64,000 nucleotides of DNA from Pseudocolwellia sp. AS88 (GCF_030551755.1 NZ_JAUPEC010000025.1:1-64000), one strand, 5' to 3'; positions 1 to 9,586 are shown, counted from the first letter of the stretch. The notes: generated by a model from the letters alone, not told the origin. Numbers and translations are program-made.

Positions 1-73
1 GCGTAGCTCAGCTGGATAGAGTACCTGGCTACGAACCAGGCGGTCGCAGGTTCGACTCCTGCCGCGCCCACCA
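1..73 (+). tRNA. tRNA-Arg (anticodon ACG), 5' end cut by window edge
   Basis: A cloverleaf can be folded by eye: anticodon stem CCTGG/CCAGG at 24-28/36-40 with loop CTACGAA (anticodon ACG at 31-33), T arm GCAGG/CCTGC around TTCGACT, acceptor 3' strand CGCGCCC at 63-69, discriminator A70 and encoded CCA at 71-73. The 3' acceptor strand needs GGGCGCG at the 5' end, and only GCG is present, so four bases lie outside the window. The ACG anticodon (ICG after A34 deamination) reads CGU/CGC/CGA arginine codons. Confidence 0.95.
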
Positions 74-83
74 CTTTAAAAAG

Positions 84-113
84 AAAAACCAGTCTTCGGA
101 CTGGTTTTTTTTC
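84..113 (+). terminator. Rho-independent terminator after tRNA-Arg
   Basis: An 8-bp stem AACCAGTC/GACTGGTT closes on a stable TTCG tetraloop and runs into a tract of eight T. It lies 11 bases after the tRNA CCA end, as expected for the end of the tRNA transcript. Confidence 0.9.
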
Positions 114-967
114 GTCTAAAATTCTTCAATTATAATCTACAAAGGTTTAAAACCGTTTAATTTATTACACCTCACAAAAGTTTGTTTGATTTAACCTTAA
201 CTCGAGATATTGAATGTCACAACATTCAATAAAAATAGTTCATTGAGTTACTTTGCTTATCAAGAAATCAGGTTATTCACCAAGCTAAACAAAATCATCT
301 AGTGCTCCTTCAATAAAAGACTTATTTCATATTTTATTTACAGAATATTTTTCTTTGCGGTAGATCTTAACCCGTGCTCAATGTGAAGGGACGCCCGTTG
401 TTTTTAATTTAATTACAAGTACAAAAAGTTTTTTGATGCTATCTTGATTAAAAGTAATGATACTTTTATGCATTAATTGTGTTTCTTTGAATGGAACAAA
501 TTGTTCTAAGGTTATACATTGTAGTTCGTAGGCTAGGCTTGATTTTTTATTTGAGCTTATACAAATAACATTACTGAATTTGTGGTGTTAATGAATAAGT
601 GTGAGTGTGGTTTATAGGGAGTTTATCTCAATAGTTATGAGAGTTATTTATAGAAGAAATTTTAGCTATTAATAATCAGTTTTCTACTTATCTTAATAAT
701 ATGAATAATTATATTAAAAATACCTTTGTTTCGATATTGTATACAGTAATTTATTTAGGCCTCTAAATATAAGTCTTAATGACTTTAAGGATTGTATACA
801 ATTTTGTTTTTCTTATAATATGTTCTGAATAATTATTAATATAAGTGAATATAAATTGATATAAACTATTGACAAAAACTATTTTTCTGAAACGCACAAA
901 AACAAATTGTTTTTAGTAATTGGAGTCTTTATTCTAATTACACTTTAGAGTGACCTGAGGTTCTAAA
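114..967. other. Long AT-rich non-coding stretch upstream of oadG
   Basis: About 850 bases with no convincing reading frame. The only ordered elements I see are the two ATTGTATAC-type palindromes near 736-802 and a TTGACA hexamer at 869-874 with no well-spaced -10 box. The stretch probably holds the oadGAB promoter region. No RNA gene was recognised in it. Confidence 0.5.
736..802. promoter_or_regulatory. Paired ATTGTATAC-type palindromes, candidate operator upstream of oadGAB
   Basis: ATTGTATACAGT (736-747) and the perfect 12-bp palindrome ATTGTATACAAT (791-802) lie 55 bases apart, about 165-230 bases before oadG. Palindromes of this form are typical of GntR/FCD-family regulators; from memory, MdcY of malonate metabolism binds this sequence. 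Two copies 55 bp apart suggest cooperative or looping binding, but no cognate regulator is visible in the window. Confidence 0.4.
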
Positions 968-1231
968 ATGGAACATCTAAACGAGTTATTTATTGAAGCA
1001 GGCACATTGATGCTTGCGGGTATGGTTTTTGTTTTTGCATTTCTTGGCTTGTTAGTAATTTTTATTAACGCTGTATTAGCTAAGTTAGCTATCAGATATC
1101 CTGATGCTAAACCACAAACTAAATCGCCGAGAGCTGCAAAAGCCTCAACAAATTCTGCAGGTAGTGTTTCGCCAAGTGTAGTTGCCGCTATATCTTCAGC
1201 TGTTTCACAATACCGTAGCAAACATAATTAA
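968..1231 (+). CDS. oadG: Oxaloacetate decarboxylase gamma subunit OadG
   Basis: An 87-residue protein with one strongly hydrophobic N-terminal helix (about residues 12-38) and a short hydrophilic, Ala/Ser/Pro-rich tail. This is the usual build of the small membrane-anchoring gamma subunit of the Na+-translocating oxaloacetate decarboxylase, which holds the alpha subunit on the beta-subunit pump and binds Zn2+ at its C-terminus. A GAGG ribosome site at 957-960 supports the ATG. The call rests mainly on its place directly before oadA and oadB, since the family is short and poorly conserved. Confidence 0.9.
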   Translation: MEHLNELFIEAGTLMLAGMVFVFAFLGLLVIFINAVLAKLAIRYPDAKPQTKSPRAAKASTNSAGSVSPSVVAAISSAVSQYRSKHN

Positions 1232-1252
1232 AAAAAACATAGGAGCATTTCC

Positions 1253-3025
1253 ATGTCAAAGCCATTAGGTATCACTGAGGTCGTCTTACGTGACGGTCAT
1301 CAATCACTACTAGCAACAAGGTTACGCCTTGAAGATATGCTACCCATTGCATCAACATTAGATGATATTGGGTATTGGTCAATTGAATCATGGGGTGGAG
1401 CAACATTCGACTCGTGTATTCGTTATTTAGGTGAAGATCCTTGGGAACGTATCCGTGCTCTTAAGAAAGCTATGCCTAAAACGAAACAACAAATGTTATT
1501 TCGCGGACAAAACATTTTAGGCTACCGTCATTATGCTGATGACGTAGTAGAAAAGTTTGTAGAACGTGCTCATGTAAATGGTGTTGACGTTTTCCGTATT
1601 TTTGATGCAATGAATGATGTACGTAACTTAGAAACATCAATCAAAGCCGCTGTTAAAGTGGGTGCACATGCTCAAGGTACTTTAAGTTATACCGAAAGCC
1701 CTGTACATACTCTTGGAGGCTGGTTAACTATGGCTAAGCAACTTGAAGATATGGGCGCACATTCTTTATGTATTAAAGATATGTCTGGTTTACTTAAACC
1801 CTATTTTGCGGCTGAACTTATCGGCAAGTTAAAAGAAACGGTTGCTTTACCTATTGCATTGCATTGTCATGCTACAACAGGTTTAAGTGTTGCAACACAT
1901 ATGAAAGCGATTGATGCAGGTATCGATGTAATTGATACTTCAATCTCTTCAATGAGCCAAACATATGGTCACTCGCCAACAGAAACTATTGCTTCTATTG
2001 TTGATGGCACACCACGCGACTCTGGTTTAGACGTAGTTAAAATGGCTGAAGTTGCGGCTTACTTTAGAGATGTTCGTGAGAAATACGCTAAATTTGAAGG
2101 TAGTTTAAAAGGCGTTGATGCTCGTATTCTATTAGCTCAAGTTCCTGGTGGCATGTTAACTAACATGGAAAGCCAACTTAAAGAGCAGGGTGCTTCAGAC
2201 AAATTTGATGAAGTATTAAAAGAGATCCCTCGTGTACGTAAAGAATTAGGTAATATTCCTCTAGTTACACCAACATCTCAAATTGTAGGTACGCAATCAG
2301 TATTAAACGTATTAACAGGCGAGCGTTACAAATCTATTACTAAAGAAACTGCTGGCATCCTAAAAGGTGAATATGGCGCTACAGCTTCTCCAGTTGATGC
2401 AGAACTTCAAGCAAGAGTGTTAGATGGCGCAGAAGCCATTACATGCCGTCCTGCTGATTTAATTGAACCTGAATTAGATAACTTATCAGTAGAGCTAACT
2501 GGTTTAGCTAAAGAAAAATCAATAACACTTGCTGACGATGTAATTGACGATGTATTAACGTATGCGTTATTCCCTCAAATTGGTTTGAAATTCTTAGAGA
2601 ATCGTAATAATCCATCAGCATTTGAGCCTGTTCCAACTAAAGAGTCTGCTAAGTCAGCTCCTAAGTCGGAATCAAACACAGCCACTGAGAACTATGCAGT
2701 GAGTGTTGACGGTAAGGTTTATGATGTTGTTGTTGCTCCTGGTGGAAGTCTTGAAAGTGTTGCACATGCCCCAGGCGGTGAAGTACTTAAGCAATCAACT
2801 TCAGTAAGTGCTGCAGAAACATTGAATGCACCTTTAGCGGGTAACATTTTTAAAGTGTTAGTCAATGAAGGCGATACTGTAGAAGCTGGTGAAGTTGTAA
2901 TTGTTATGGAAGCAATGAAAATGGAAACAGAAATTCGTGCAGTAAGCGCAGGCGAAATTGTTGCTATACATGTTAGAGAGGGTGACTCTGTAACAGTTGG
3001 TGACACCTTACTTAGCTTAGCATAG
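1253..3025 (+). CDS. oadA: Oxaloacetate decarboxylase alpha subunit OadA (biotin carboxyltransferase)
   Basis: The biotin-dependent carboxyltransferase transfers CO2 from oxaloacetate to biotin, giving pyruvate. The N-terminal HMGL-type TIM barrel carries RDGHQS at residues 13-18. A conserved PYC_OADA domain follows, then a Ser/Ala-rich linker (about 465-485) and a biotinyl domain with EAMKMET, in which K556 should be biotinylated. The 590 residues match the usual length. AGGAG at 1241-1245 sets the start. It lies 21 bases after oadG and 8 before oadB, so the three form one operon for the membrane decarboxylase pump. Confidence 0.97.
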   Translation: MSKPLGITEVVLRDGHQSLLATRLRLEDMLPIASTLDDIGYWSIESWGGATFDSCIRYLGEDPWERIRALKKAMPKTKQQMLFRGQNILGYRHYADDVVEKFVERAHVNGVDVFRIFDAMNDVRNLETSIKAAVKVGAHAQGTLSYTESPVHTLGGWLTMAKQLEDMGAHSLCIKDMSGLLKPYFAAELIGKLKETVALPIALHCHATTGLSVATHMKAIDAGIDVIDTSISSMSQTYGHSPTETIASIVDGTPRDSGLDVVKMAEVAAYFRDVREKYAKFEGSLKGVDARILLAQVPGGMLTNMESQLKEQGASDKFDEVLKEIPRVRKELGNIPLVTPTSQIVGTQSVLNVLTGERYKSITKETAGILKGEYGATASPVDAELQARVLDGAEAITCRPADLIEPELDNLSVELTGLAKEKSITLADDVIDDVLTYALFPQIGLKFLENRNNPSAFEPVPTKESAKSAPKSESNTATENYAVSVDGKVYDVVVAPGGSLESVAHAPGGEVLKQSTSVSAAETLNAPLAGNIFKVLVNEGDTVEAGEVVIVMEAMKMETEIRAVSAGEIVAIHVREGDSVTVGDTLLSLA

Positions 3026-3033
3026 GTGAAATA

Positions 3034-4164
3034 ATGGAAGCATTACATACATTATGGTTGTCTACTGGCTTAGCTAACTTTGAAGCTGGTCAAGTTGTAA
3101 TGATGTTGGTTGGTTGTGGGTTATTGTATTTAGCAATAGCACGTAACTTTGAACCATTATTATTACTTCCTATGGGGTTTGGTGCGATATTAACCAATAT
3201 TCCTGTTGCTGGTTTTTCTGAAGTAGGCGGACTATTACATTACATATATTACGCAGGTATCGATACTGGCATATTCCCATTAATTATATTTATGGGTGTA
3301 GGTGCTATGACAGATTTTGGGGCGCTTATCGCTAACCCTAAAATGTTGTTTTTAGGGGCCGCAGCTCAGTTTGGTATATTTGCTACTTTATTTGGCGCTA
3401 TTGCTTTGAATGCAGTTCCAGGTATTGAATTTACTCTAAAAGATGCTTCAGCTATTGCGATTATTGGTGGTGCCGATGGCCCTACAGCAATATTTTTAGC
3501 CTCTAAGCTGGCTCCTGAATTATTAGGTGCTATCGCTGTTGCTGCATACTCATACATGGCACTTGTTCCTATTATCCAACCACCAATTATGCGTGCTTTA
3601 ACAAGCGTTGATGAACGTAAAATTGAAATGGCACAGTTACGTCACGTTACTAAAATAGAAAAAATTATATTCCCATTAGGCGTATTGCTAATGACGATAT
3701 TCTTTTTACCATCAGCCACTCCGCTAGTAGGTATGTTCTGTTTAGGTAACTTAATGCGTGAGTCTGGTGTTGTAGATCGTTTAAGTACAACAGCTCAAAA
3801 CGAATTAATTAACATTACTACAATATTCTTAGGTTTAGGTGTAGGTTCTAAGTTGAGCTCTCATGCATTCTTAAATGTGGAAACTTTAGGTATTTTAGGC
3901 TTAGGAGCTGTTGCTTTCTCTATTGGTACCGCATCAGGTGTATTGATGGCTAAGTTTATGAATAAAGTGAGTAAAGACCCTATCAACCCATTAATTGGTG
4001 CTGCTGGTGTTTCTGCTGTACCTATGGCGGCTCGTGTAGCAAACAAGGTTGGCTTAGAAGCTAACCCGCATAACTTCTTGTTAATGCATGCTATGGGTCC
4101 TAATGTTGCCGGTGTATTAGGTTCAGCTGTTGCTGCAGGTATTTTGTTAGCCCTAGTTGGCTGA
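3034..4164 (+). CDS. oadB: Oxaloacetate decarboxylase beta subunit OadB (Na+ pump)
   Basis: A very hydrophobic 376-residue protein with about nine to eleven membrane segments. It decarboxylates carboxybiotin on OadA and couples this to Na+ export, contributing to the sodium gradient. The family motif GGADGPTA, containing the Asp linked to Na+ binding, lies near residue 145. The gene follows oadA by 8 bases with an AGGTGA ribosome site overlapping the oadA stop, which suggests translational coupling. Length fits the family. Confidence 0.97.
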   Translation: MEALHTLWLSTGLANFEAGQVVMMLVGCGLLYLAIARNFEPLLLLPMGFGAILTNIPVAGFSEVGGLLHYIYYAGIDTGIFPLIIFMGVGAMTDFGALIANPKMLFLGAAAQFGIFATLFGAIALNAVPGIEFTLKDASAIAIIGGADGPTAIFLASKLAPELLGAIAVAAYSYMALVPIIQPPIMRALTSVDERKIEMAQLRHVTKIEKIIFPLGVLLMTIFFLPSATPLVGMFCLGNLMRESGVVDRLSTTAQNELINITTIFLGLGVGSKLSSHAFLNVETLGILGLGAVAFSIGTASGVLMAKFMNKVSKDPINPLIGAAGVSAVPMAARVANKVGLEANPHNFLLMHAMGPNVAGVLGSAVAAGILLALVG

Positions 4165-4174
4165 TAATAATTTA

Positions 4175-4241
4175 TAACACGTTAAAAGTTTATTAACGTG
4201 TTATGAAAAAAAAACGCAAACAGTAATGTTTGCGTTTTTTA
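4175..4241 (+). terminator. Double hairpin terminator after oadB
   Basis: A first inverted repeat (TAACACGTTAA / TTAACGTGTTA, 4175-4203) is followed by a canonical terminator: AACGCAAACA at 4213-4222, loop GTAA, TGTTTGCGTT at 4227-4236 and a run of T to 4240. The A-run on the 5' side also makes it usable for the converging pdxH transcript. Confidence 0.9.
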
Positions 4242-4281
4242 TTGTCCTAAGATTATTATCTTAGTTCTTGTTTAAGTATGT

Positions 4282-4325
4282 AAAAACTCAAAAAACTCAA
4301 AAAACTCAAAAAACTCAAAAAACTC
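4282..4325. repeat. Tandem 9-bp repeat (AAAAAACTC, about 5 copies)
   Basis: Five almost perfect head-to-tail copies of the nonamer AAAAAACTC lie between the oadB terminator and the 3' end of pdxH, the first copy having one changed base. The unit is a multiple of three. It sits just beyond the pdxH stop codon at 4332-4334, so copy-number change would not alter the protein. It looks like a slippage-generated minisatellite. Confidence 0.9.
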
Positions 4326-4331
4326 AAATAA

Positions 4332-4988
4332 CTATGGGTGACGTTTGAAGTGAGTCCATTCGTTGTCATGTTTTTCAAAACAGATTCTATCGTGTAATCT
4401 ACTCGCTCTGCCTTGCCAGAATTCAATATAAGTCGGCTTAACATTCCAGCCACCCCAAAACTCAGGGTAAGGGATTTCAGCTAAACCAGCGAACTTCTTC
4501 TTGTAATAAGCTTCACGTTCTTTTAATTCATCAGATGATGTTAACTTAGTGCTTTGTTTAGAAGCCCAAGCACCAATTTGACTGCCTCTATCTCTACTAT
4601 GAAAGTATCGTTTAGATTGTTCTGCTGAAGTTTTTGATACTTCACCTTCTATACGAATTTGACGTTGCAAAACATTCCAATGAAAAAGAATAGATATCTT
4701 GTTATTTGCTTCTAATTCTTGGCTTTTACTGCTGCCATAATTAGTGTAAAAAACAAAGCCATCAGCATTGTATTCTTTCAGTAAAACCATTCTAGAACGA
4801 GGCTGACCATTTTGGTTACATGTACTAATGGACATAGATTCAGGGAGTAAAATACCTGATTTTTTTGCATCATCAAACCATTGCTCAAATAGAGTTATAG
4901 GATCTGTTTCAGAAGAAATATCAGGTAAAGGTAGAGCAACTCCTTGACCAAATGTGAGTAAACATTTTATTTTTTCGATGAAGTTCAT
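4332..4988 (-). CDS. pdxH: Pyridoxine/pyridoxamine 5'-phosphate oxidase PdxH
   Basis: The FMN-dependent oxidase makes pyridoxal 5'-phosphate from PNP or PMP, the last step of vitamin B6 synthesis and salvage. Visible family signatures are RSRMVLLKEY, GFVFYTNY, RQIRIEG, SQIGAWAS and the C-terminal RLHDR, which together form the FMN and substrate sites. The 218 residues match the family. The N-terminus is unusual: the common Arg-x-x-Tyr element is not evident and a hydrophobic stretch (residues 3-20) takes its place. The gene stands alone and converges with oadB. No strong ribosome site precedes the chosen ATG. Confidence 0.92.
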   Translation of the reverse strand: MNFIEKIKCLLTFGQGVALPLPDISSETDPITLFEQWFDDAKKSGILLPESMSISTCNQNGQPRSRMVLLKEYNADGFVFYTNYGSSKSQELEANNKISILFHWNVLQRQIRIEGEVSKTSAEQSKRYFHSRDRGSQIGAWASKQSTKLTSSDELKEREAYYKKKFAGLAEIPYPEFWGGWNVKPTYIEFWQGRASRLHDRICFEKHDNEWTHFKRHP

Positions 4989-5108
4989 TAAATTGATTCA
5001 AGTGGAGTTTTTATTATTTTATCAGTTTTAATTGCTGAGGATAATAAAATAATGGGTGTATCTAAATTATGCTGTTAGATAGCGAATTAAAGTAAAGTTA
5101 TCTAGTGA

Positions 5109-5288
5109 CTATAACTCCCAATCATCGCTATCATCCAAAAGCTCTTTCAAACGCTTTCTTTCTAGCATATCTTCAATGCGTTGCCTTACTTGGCTGTTGC
5201 GTTCTGCCTTATCTCCTTTGGCCAGATCATCGTCGTAAGAAGTACTATCATCATTGATATCTTCAACGCTATTTATATCATCACTCAT
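5109..5288 (-). CDS. Small acidic PA3496-family-like protein (59 aa)
   Basis: A 59-codon frame starts at an ATG preceded by AGGTG and ends in TAG. The product is hydrophilic, with an Asp-rich N-terminus and a charged helix (VRQRIEDMLERKRLKELL) ending DDWEL. This pattern resembles the short proteins annotated as the PA3496 family of putative envelope-integrity proteins, which have the same RRxIEDxLExKRL-type helix. It lies upstream of pdxH on the same strand, 120 bases away. The function is not established, and the family call is from memory of the motif. Confidence 0.7.
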   Translation of the reverse strand: MSDDINSVEDINDDSTSYDDDLAKGDKAERNSQVRQRIEDMLERKRLKELLDDSDDWEL

Positions 5289-5449
5289 TTAACACCTATG
5301 TTTTCTTAAACCTGAGGAGACCTACTCTGAATATAGGAAAAAATTATAACTTTACCAATTTGTTTTTCAATATTTTATTTATGTTTGTTTCGATATTTTT
5401 CATTGCTTGGTAAACTCAGCTTTGATTTTATACATAAAACAGACAAAAA

Positions 5450-7651
5450 ATGACTTCTGCCAACTTTCACCGATGCATAACCGAGCTTTCTAAAAATGCT
5501 TTAAAGCGTTTTCATCGACAGATAGTTATTCTGCAAGGAAGCCAATCTTGGGCAAATACCCTTTTTCAGGAAGTCACATCACATCCTTTTTCCGACAAAA
5601 AAATCCTAGATAGTGAAATTACGACTAGCTCGGCTTCAGATAAAAGTCAGTGGTATATCTATAGTGACGATATGGCTATCTGCGGAAATGTAAATAAACA
5701 AACCTTCAGGAATAAACTCGGAACAGAAAGTCAGTTTGTTGTTTTTTATCATGAGCAATTAAATATTGATGCTTTGGCGGCGTTGTCAGGTACTTTAGTT
5801 TCAGGTGGAATACTTTTTATTGTAATGCCTGAAAATATTGAAAGTTCAGATTTTTATCGAGGCAGTTTCTTTAACCAACGTTTAGCCGATAAAATTTTAC
5901 ATGATGAAGCCATTGCAATAATAAAGGAAGCTGATGGTGTTACTAACCCGAAAGTTTTTCATGGTTCGGTTGTTCGCTCAGGCTTAGATTTTGAAAGGTC
6001 TGCCAACAAAACATTACTCGAAATGAACTGTTTAACTCAAGAACAATTGAGGGCAGTAAAACAGGTTATTCAAGTGGTAAAAGGTCATCGCAATCGTCCT
6101 CTTGTATTAACAGCGGATAGAGGAAGAGGCAAGTCTTCTGCTTTAGCGATAGCCTGTGCAGAATTACTCAAAAATGCACAAACACAAATAAATATAGCCA
6201 TAACCGCAACTCATAGAAAATCAATTGATGTGTTTTTTACGCAATTGACTCAAAGTTTAAAGGGAGAACAAACAGCTGCAGATATTAATATTTCTGCTAG
6301 TAACCGATTAGAACATAAAAATGGCTCAGTGCAGTTTATTGCCGTAGATGAACTCATTAAAACTAAAACCACTTTTAACTTATTGTTAGTGGATGAAGCT
6401 GCTTCGATACCTTTGTATTTTTTAAATCAATTATTAGCAAAACATCATCGAATGGTGTTTGCGAGTACGGTTCACGGATACGAAGGGGCTGGAAGAAGCT
6501 TTACCTTAAAATTTCAGAAGAACGTAGCGCAAAAATATCCAGAAAGTAAAACCTTAAATATTAGCCAGCCAATTAGATGGGCAGAAAATGATCCTGTAGA
6601 AGCTTTTATTTATGATCTTTGTTTGTTGAATGCAGAAACGCCTAAGTTACCTAAAGGTTTTTCATTATCTTCCTCATTACTTGAGTTTGAACAAGTAAAC
6701 ACTGAAGCTTTAATGTTGGATGAATTACTTTTACAGAAAGTTTTTGCTGTACTTGTTACTGCACATTATCAAACGTCACCGAATGATCTTAGGTTATTAC
6801 TTGATAATCCAAACATAACACTTGTAACTTTGTCTTCTCAAAAGCAATTACTGGGTGTCGCCTTATTATTAAAAGAAGGTGCAACTGAAGATGAACAGTT
6901 AAAAGGCTTAATTCAGAGTAATCAGCGTCGCTTAAAAGATCAATTTATTCCACAATCGTTATTAACGCACTGTGGCGAAGAAAACAGTTTTAACTATTCT
7001 TATTTAAGAGTGATGCGTATTGCTATTCTTCCTGAGTTACAAGATAAGGGCTTAGGTAGTGTGTTCTTATCCTATATTGAGAGTTATGCTTCACAACTTG
7101 GTATTGATTTTATTGGAACAAGTTTTGGCGCAAATAAAACACTACTTAACTTTTGGCAGCAGCAAGCCTATAAAATTGCGCGAATAGGTTTTACTAAAGA
7201 CAAAGCCAGTGGTGAACATTCCGCCTTATTATTAAAAGCGATAAATAAACAACATGAGCCGTATTTAGATAAAATAGAAGATAACTTTTATCAGAGCTTT
7301 GATTACTTATTAGCAGAACAATATAAAGATCTTTTACCCGAACTTGTTTGGCAAATTATGACTTATTGCCCAATAGATTCTTTGCCTATACTTAATAAAT
7401 TCGACTTGAAAGCCATAGACGATTTTTATACGAAGAAACGTCAATATAGTGTTTGTGTTTATCATTTACATAAGTGGTTACAGCATCAAATGAAAAGGCC
7501 TTTTGACCCAGATATGGTACCTATTATTAATAAAATCTTTCAGCGACAAGAAGTTTCTAGCCTAACCGAAGCTTATGGGTTTGCAGGAAAGAAAGCCTTT
7601 AACAATCATTTAATTAAATTCATCGAAAGTTATTGTCAAAAAAATAAATAA
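5450..7651 (+). CDS. tmcA: tRNA(Met) cytidine acetyltransferase TmcA
   Basis: Uses acetyl-CoA and ATP/GTP to make N4-acetylcytidine at the wobble base of elongator tRNA-Met. The 733 residues show the family's order: an N-terminal DUF1726 region, an RNA-helicase-like module with Walker A (ADRGRGKSSA near 222-231) and Walker B VDEAAS (near 317), then a GNAT domain (RIAILPELQDKGLGS, about 523-537) and a C-terminal tRNA-binding part. Length is slightly above the E. coli enzyme. There is no clear ribosome site before ATG 5450, so the start is less certain than the identity. Confidence 0.95.
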   Translation: MTSANFHRCITELSKNALKRFHRQIVILQGSQSWANTLFQEVTSHPFSDKKILDSEITTSSASDKSQWYIYSDDMAICGNVNKQTFRNKLGTESQFVVFYHEQLNIDALAALSGTLVSGGILFIVMPENIESSDFYRGSFFNQRLADKILHDEAIAIIKEADGVTNPKVFHGSVVRSGLDFERSANKTLLEMNCLTQEQLRAVKQVIQVVKGHRNRPLVLTADRGRGKSSALAIACAELLKNAQTQINIAITATHRKSIDVFFTQLTQSLKGEQTAADINISASNRLEHKNGSVQFIAVDELIKTKTTFNLLLVDEAASIPLYFLNQLLAKHHRMVFASTVHGYEGAGRSFTLKFQKNVAQKYPESKTLNISQPIRWAENDPVEAFIYDLCLLNAETPKLPKGFSLSSSLLEFEQVNTEALMLDELLLQKVFAVLVTAHYQTSPNDLRLLLDNPNITLVTLSSQKQLLGVALLLKEGATEDEQLKGLIQSNQRRLKDQFIPQSLLTHCGEENSFNYSYLRVMRIAILPELQDKGLGSVFLSYIESYASQLGIDFIGTSFGANKTLLNFWQQQAYKIARIGFTKDKASGEHSALLLKAINKQHEPYLDKIEDNFYQSFDYLLAEQYKDLLPELVWQIMTYCPIDSLPILNKFDLKAIDDFYTKKRQYSVCVYHLHKWLQHQMKRPFDPDMVPIINKIFQRQEVSSLTEAYGFAGKKAFNNHLIKFIESYCQKNK

Positions 7652-7696
7652 GATATTTTTATATAAAACTTTTGTGGTTTGGTAACAGGAATAAAT

Positions 7697-8578
7697 ATGC
7701 AGGAAGTGATCACGGTTGAAAACTTAGTCAAAAAATACGGCAATTTAAATGCTGTAGATAATGTGAGTTTCTCAATAAAAAAAGGGCATTGTTTTGGCTT
7801 ACTAGGCCCTAATGGGGCAGGGAAAACCACCACGATTGAAATAATGGAAGGTATTATTCCTGCCTCTCATGGCAATGTTTTATATAAAGGTAAGCCTGTT
7901 GATTCAACAATCTCTCAGCAAATAGGTATTCAATTTCAAAATACGGCATTACAAGATTTTTTAACGGTAAAAGAAACCTTAAATCTATTTGCTGCCTTTT
8001 ACGATAAAACCGTGTCTCAAGATAAATTGATTCAGTTGTGTGACTTAAGTGAATTTTTAAATAAAAATAACCGCTTACTTTCAGGTGGTCAAAGACAACG
8101 TTTATTATTGGCGCTGGCTTTGATTAACGATCCTGAAATTATTTTTCTCGATGAGCCGACAACAGGATTAGATCCACAAGCACGTCGTAATTTCTGGCAG
8201 CTGATTAAGAATATTAAAGCAGAAGATAAAACGATTATTTTAACGACACATTACATGGACGAAGCGGAACAATTGTGTGATGAAGTGGTGATTATGGATC
8301 ATGGTAAAATTATTGAATCGGGTACACCTGAGGCTTTACTAAATAAGCATTTCGAAAGTATTTTTATCTACCTACCTGCTATGCATTTAAATACAGAACT
8401 CATTGAAAAATTTCAAGGTGAAGTACAAGGCGATAGGGTAGAAATCACTACGCAACATGTGGAAAAAACCTTAACACAATTGATTGAGAATAAAGTCTCG
8501 CTAGAAGGTCTACATGTAAAGTCAGCTAACTTAGATGATTTGTTTTTAAAACTAACTGGCTACTCTTTGAGGGATTAA
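7697..8578 (+). CDS. ABC transporter ATP-binding protein (ABC-2 exporter type)
   Basis: Complete nucleotide-binding domain: Walker A GPNGAGKTTT (about 37-46), Q-loop in IGIQFQ, signature LSGGQRQRL, Walker B IIFLDEPTTGLDP and H-loop TTHYMDEA. The C-terminal tail of about 80 residues is typical of DrrA/NodI/CcmA-like exporters. The ATG at 7697 with CAGGA at 7686-7690 is preferred to an in-frame TTG 18 bases earlier. It pairs with the permease that begins 3 bases after its stop. The substrate cannot be read from the sequence; drugs, lipids or polysaccharides are all possible. Confidence 0.92.
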   Translation: MQEVITVENLVKKYGNLNAVDNVSFSIKKGHCFGLLGPNGAGKTTTIEIMEGIIPASHGNVLYKGKPVDSTISQQIGIQFQNTALQDFLTVKETLNLFAAFYDKTVSQDKLIQLCDLSEFLNKNNRLLSGGQRQRLLLALALINDPEIIFLDEPTTGLDPQARRNFWQLIKNIKAEDKTIILTTHYMDEAEQLCDEVVIMDHGKIIESGTPEALLNKHFESIFIYLPAMHLNTELIEKFQGEVQGDRVEITTQHVEKTLTQLIENKVSLEGLHVKSANLDDLFLKLTGYSLRD

Positions 8579-8581
8579 TTG

Positions 8582-9586
8582 ATGAATTTCAAACGCTTTT
8601 TTGCTGTAGTAAAAGCTCGTAATCTTGAGTTTTTTAGAGACAGATCTTCTTTAGGTTGGAACATATTATTTCCTGTTTTAATGTTAGCTGGCTTATCATT
8701 TGTTTTTTCAGGTGATGGTCGTGGAGTTTATAAAATTGGGGTTGTTAATTTACCTACGTCACAATCAAGTTTTATTGAAACTAAGTACATAGACTTTGTT
8801 GATTATAATGATGTGACACTAGCCACCACAAAGCTTGAACATCATGCTATAGACTTGCTAGTAGATTTTAACCTAAAGAAATATTGGGTAAATGAAGGCG
8901 CACCTAATAGTTATTTAGTTGAAAAAATCTTTCAAAATGACCATTCAGATTACCAACGAATAACCACACAAGGCAAACCCATCCGTTATGTTGATTGGGT
9001 TCTACCGGGTATTTTAGGTATGAATATGATGTTTAGCTGCTTGTTTGGTGTAGGCTACGTTATTGTTAGATATAGAAAAAATTCAGTGCTTAAGCGTTTA
9101 AAAGCAACGCCTTTATCTGCTTTTGAATTTGTTTCAGCTCAATTAGTATCACGCTTATTTATTGTTATGTTTATGTCGAGTACTGTTTATATTGGCTGTA
9201 ACATTTTCTTCGATTTTTACATGTTAGGCAGTTATTTAGACTTATTTATTATTGGTGCTTTAGGTGCCTTTAGCTTAATTACTTTAGGGCTTTTAGTGGC
9301 GAGTCGAAGTAAAAGTGAAGAATTGATTGGTGGCTTATTAAATTTAACATCATGGCCGATGATGTTGTTATCAGGTGTTTGGTTTAGTTTAGAGGGTGCT
9401 CCAAGTGCAATTCAAACTTTTTCTAATTTCTTGCCATTAACGCATTTAGTATCGGGAGCACGTAAAATTATTACTGAAGGCGCAAGCTTAGCAGATATAA
9501 GTTTTCACTTATGGTGCTTAGTTGCTATGTGTTCGCTATTTCTAATTTTAGGCTCTGCTTTATTTAGTTGGAACACAGAACGATAA
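8582..9586 (+). CDS. ABC-2 type transporter permease
   Basis: A 334-residue membrane protein with one N-terminal segment (about 24-43), an extracytoplasmic loop of about 110 residues and five or six C-terminal segments. This is the ABC-2 fold used for export. The motif-like stretch LPGILGMNMM before the membrane block is typical. A GAGGGA ribosome site at 8568-8573 points to ATG 8582. The permease partners the preceding ATPase, most likely as a homodimer in the inner membrane. Substrate unknown. Confidence 0.9.
   Translation: MNFKRFFAVVKARNLEFFRDRSSLGWNILFPVLMLAGLSFVFSGDGRGVYKIGVVNLPTSQSSFIETKYIDFVDYNDVTLATTKLEHHAIDLLVDFNLKKYWVNEGAPNSYLVEKIFQNDHSDYQRITTQGKPIRYVDWVLPGILGMNMMFSCLFGVGYVIVRYRKNSVLKRLKATPLSAFEFVSAQLVSRLFIVMFMSSTVYIGCNIFFDFYMLGSYLDLFIIGALGAFSLITLGLLVASRSKSEELIGGLLNLTSWPMMLLSGVWFSLEGAPSAIQTFSNFLPLTHLVSGARKIITEGASLADISFHLWCLVAMCSLFLILGSALFSWNTER

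Noticed and set aside
869-874. TTGACA at 869 as the oadGAB promoter
   Set aside because: No acceptable -10 box at 16-18 bases, so the promoter is not called.
934-1221. Minus-strand frame opposite oadG
   Set aside because: It is the antisense shadow of oadG, has no ribosome site and low-complexity Thr/Ala content. oadG has family features and operon context.
4282-4325. Tandem repeat considered as a CRISPR array
   Set aside because: Unit of 9 bp with no spacers and no cas genes in the window.
4256-4453. 65-codon minus-strand frame with repeated LSF units
   Set aside because: The repeats come from reading the AAAAAACTC minisatellite in another frame. The same region encodes the well-supported C-terminus of PdxH.
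7679-7696. TTG start 18 bases upstream for the ABC ATPase
   Set aside because: The ATG at 7697 has a CAGGA ribosome site at proper spacing and matches family N-termini.
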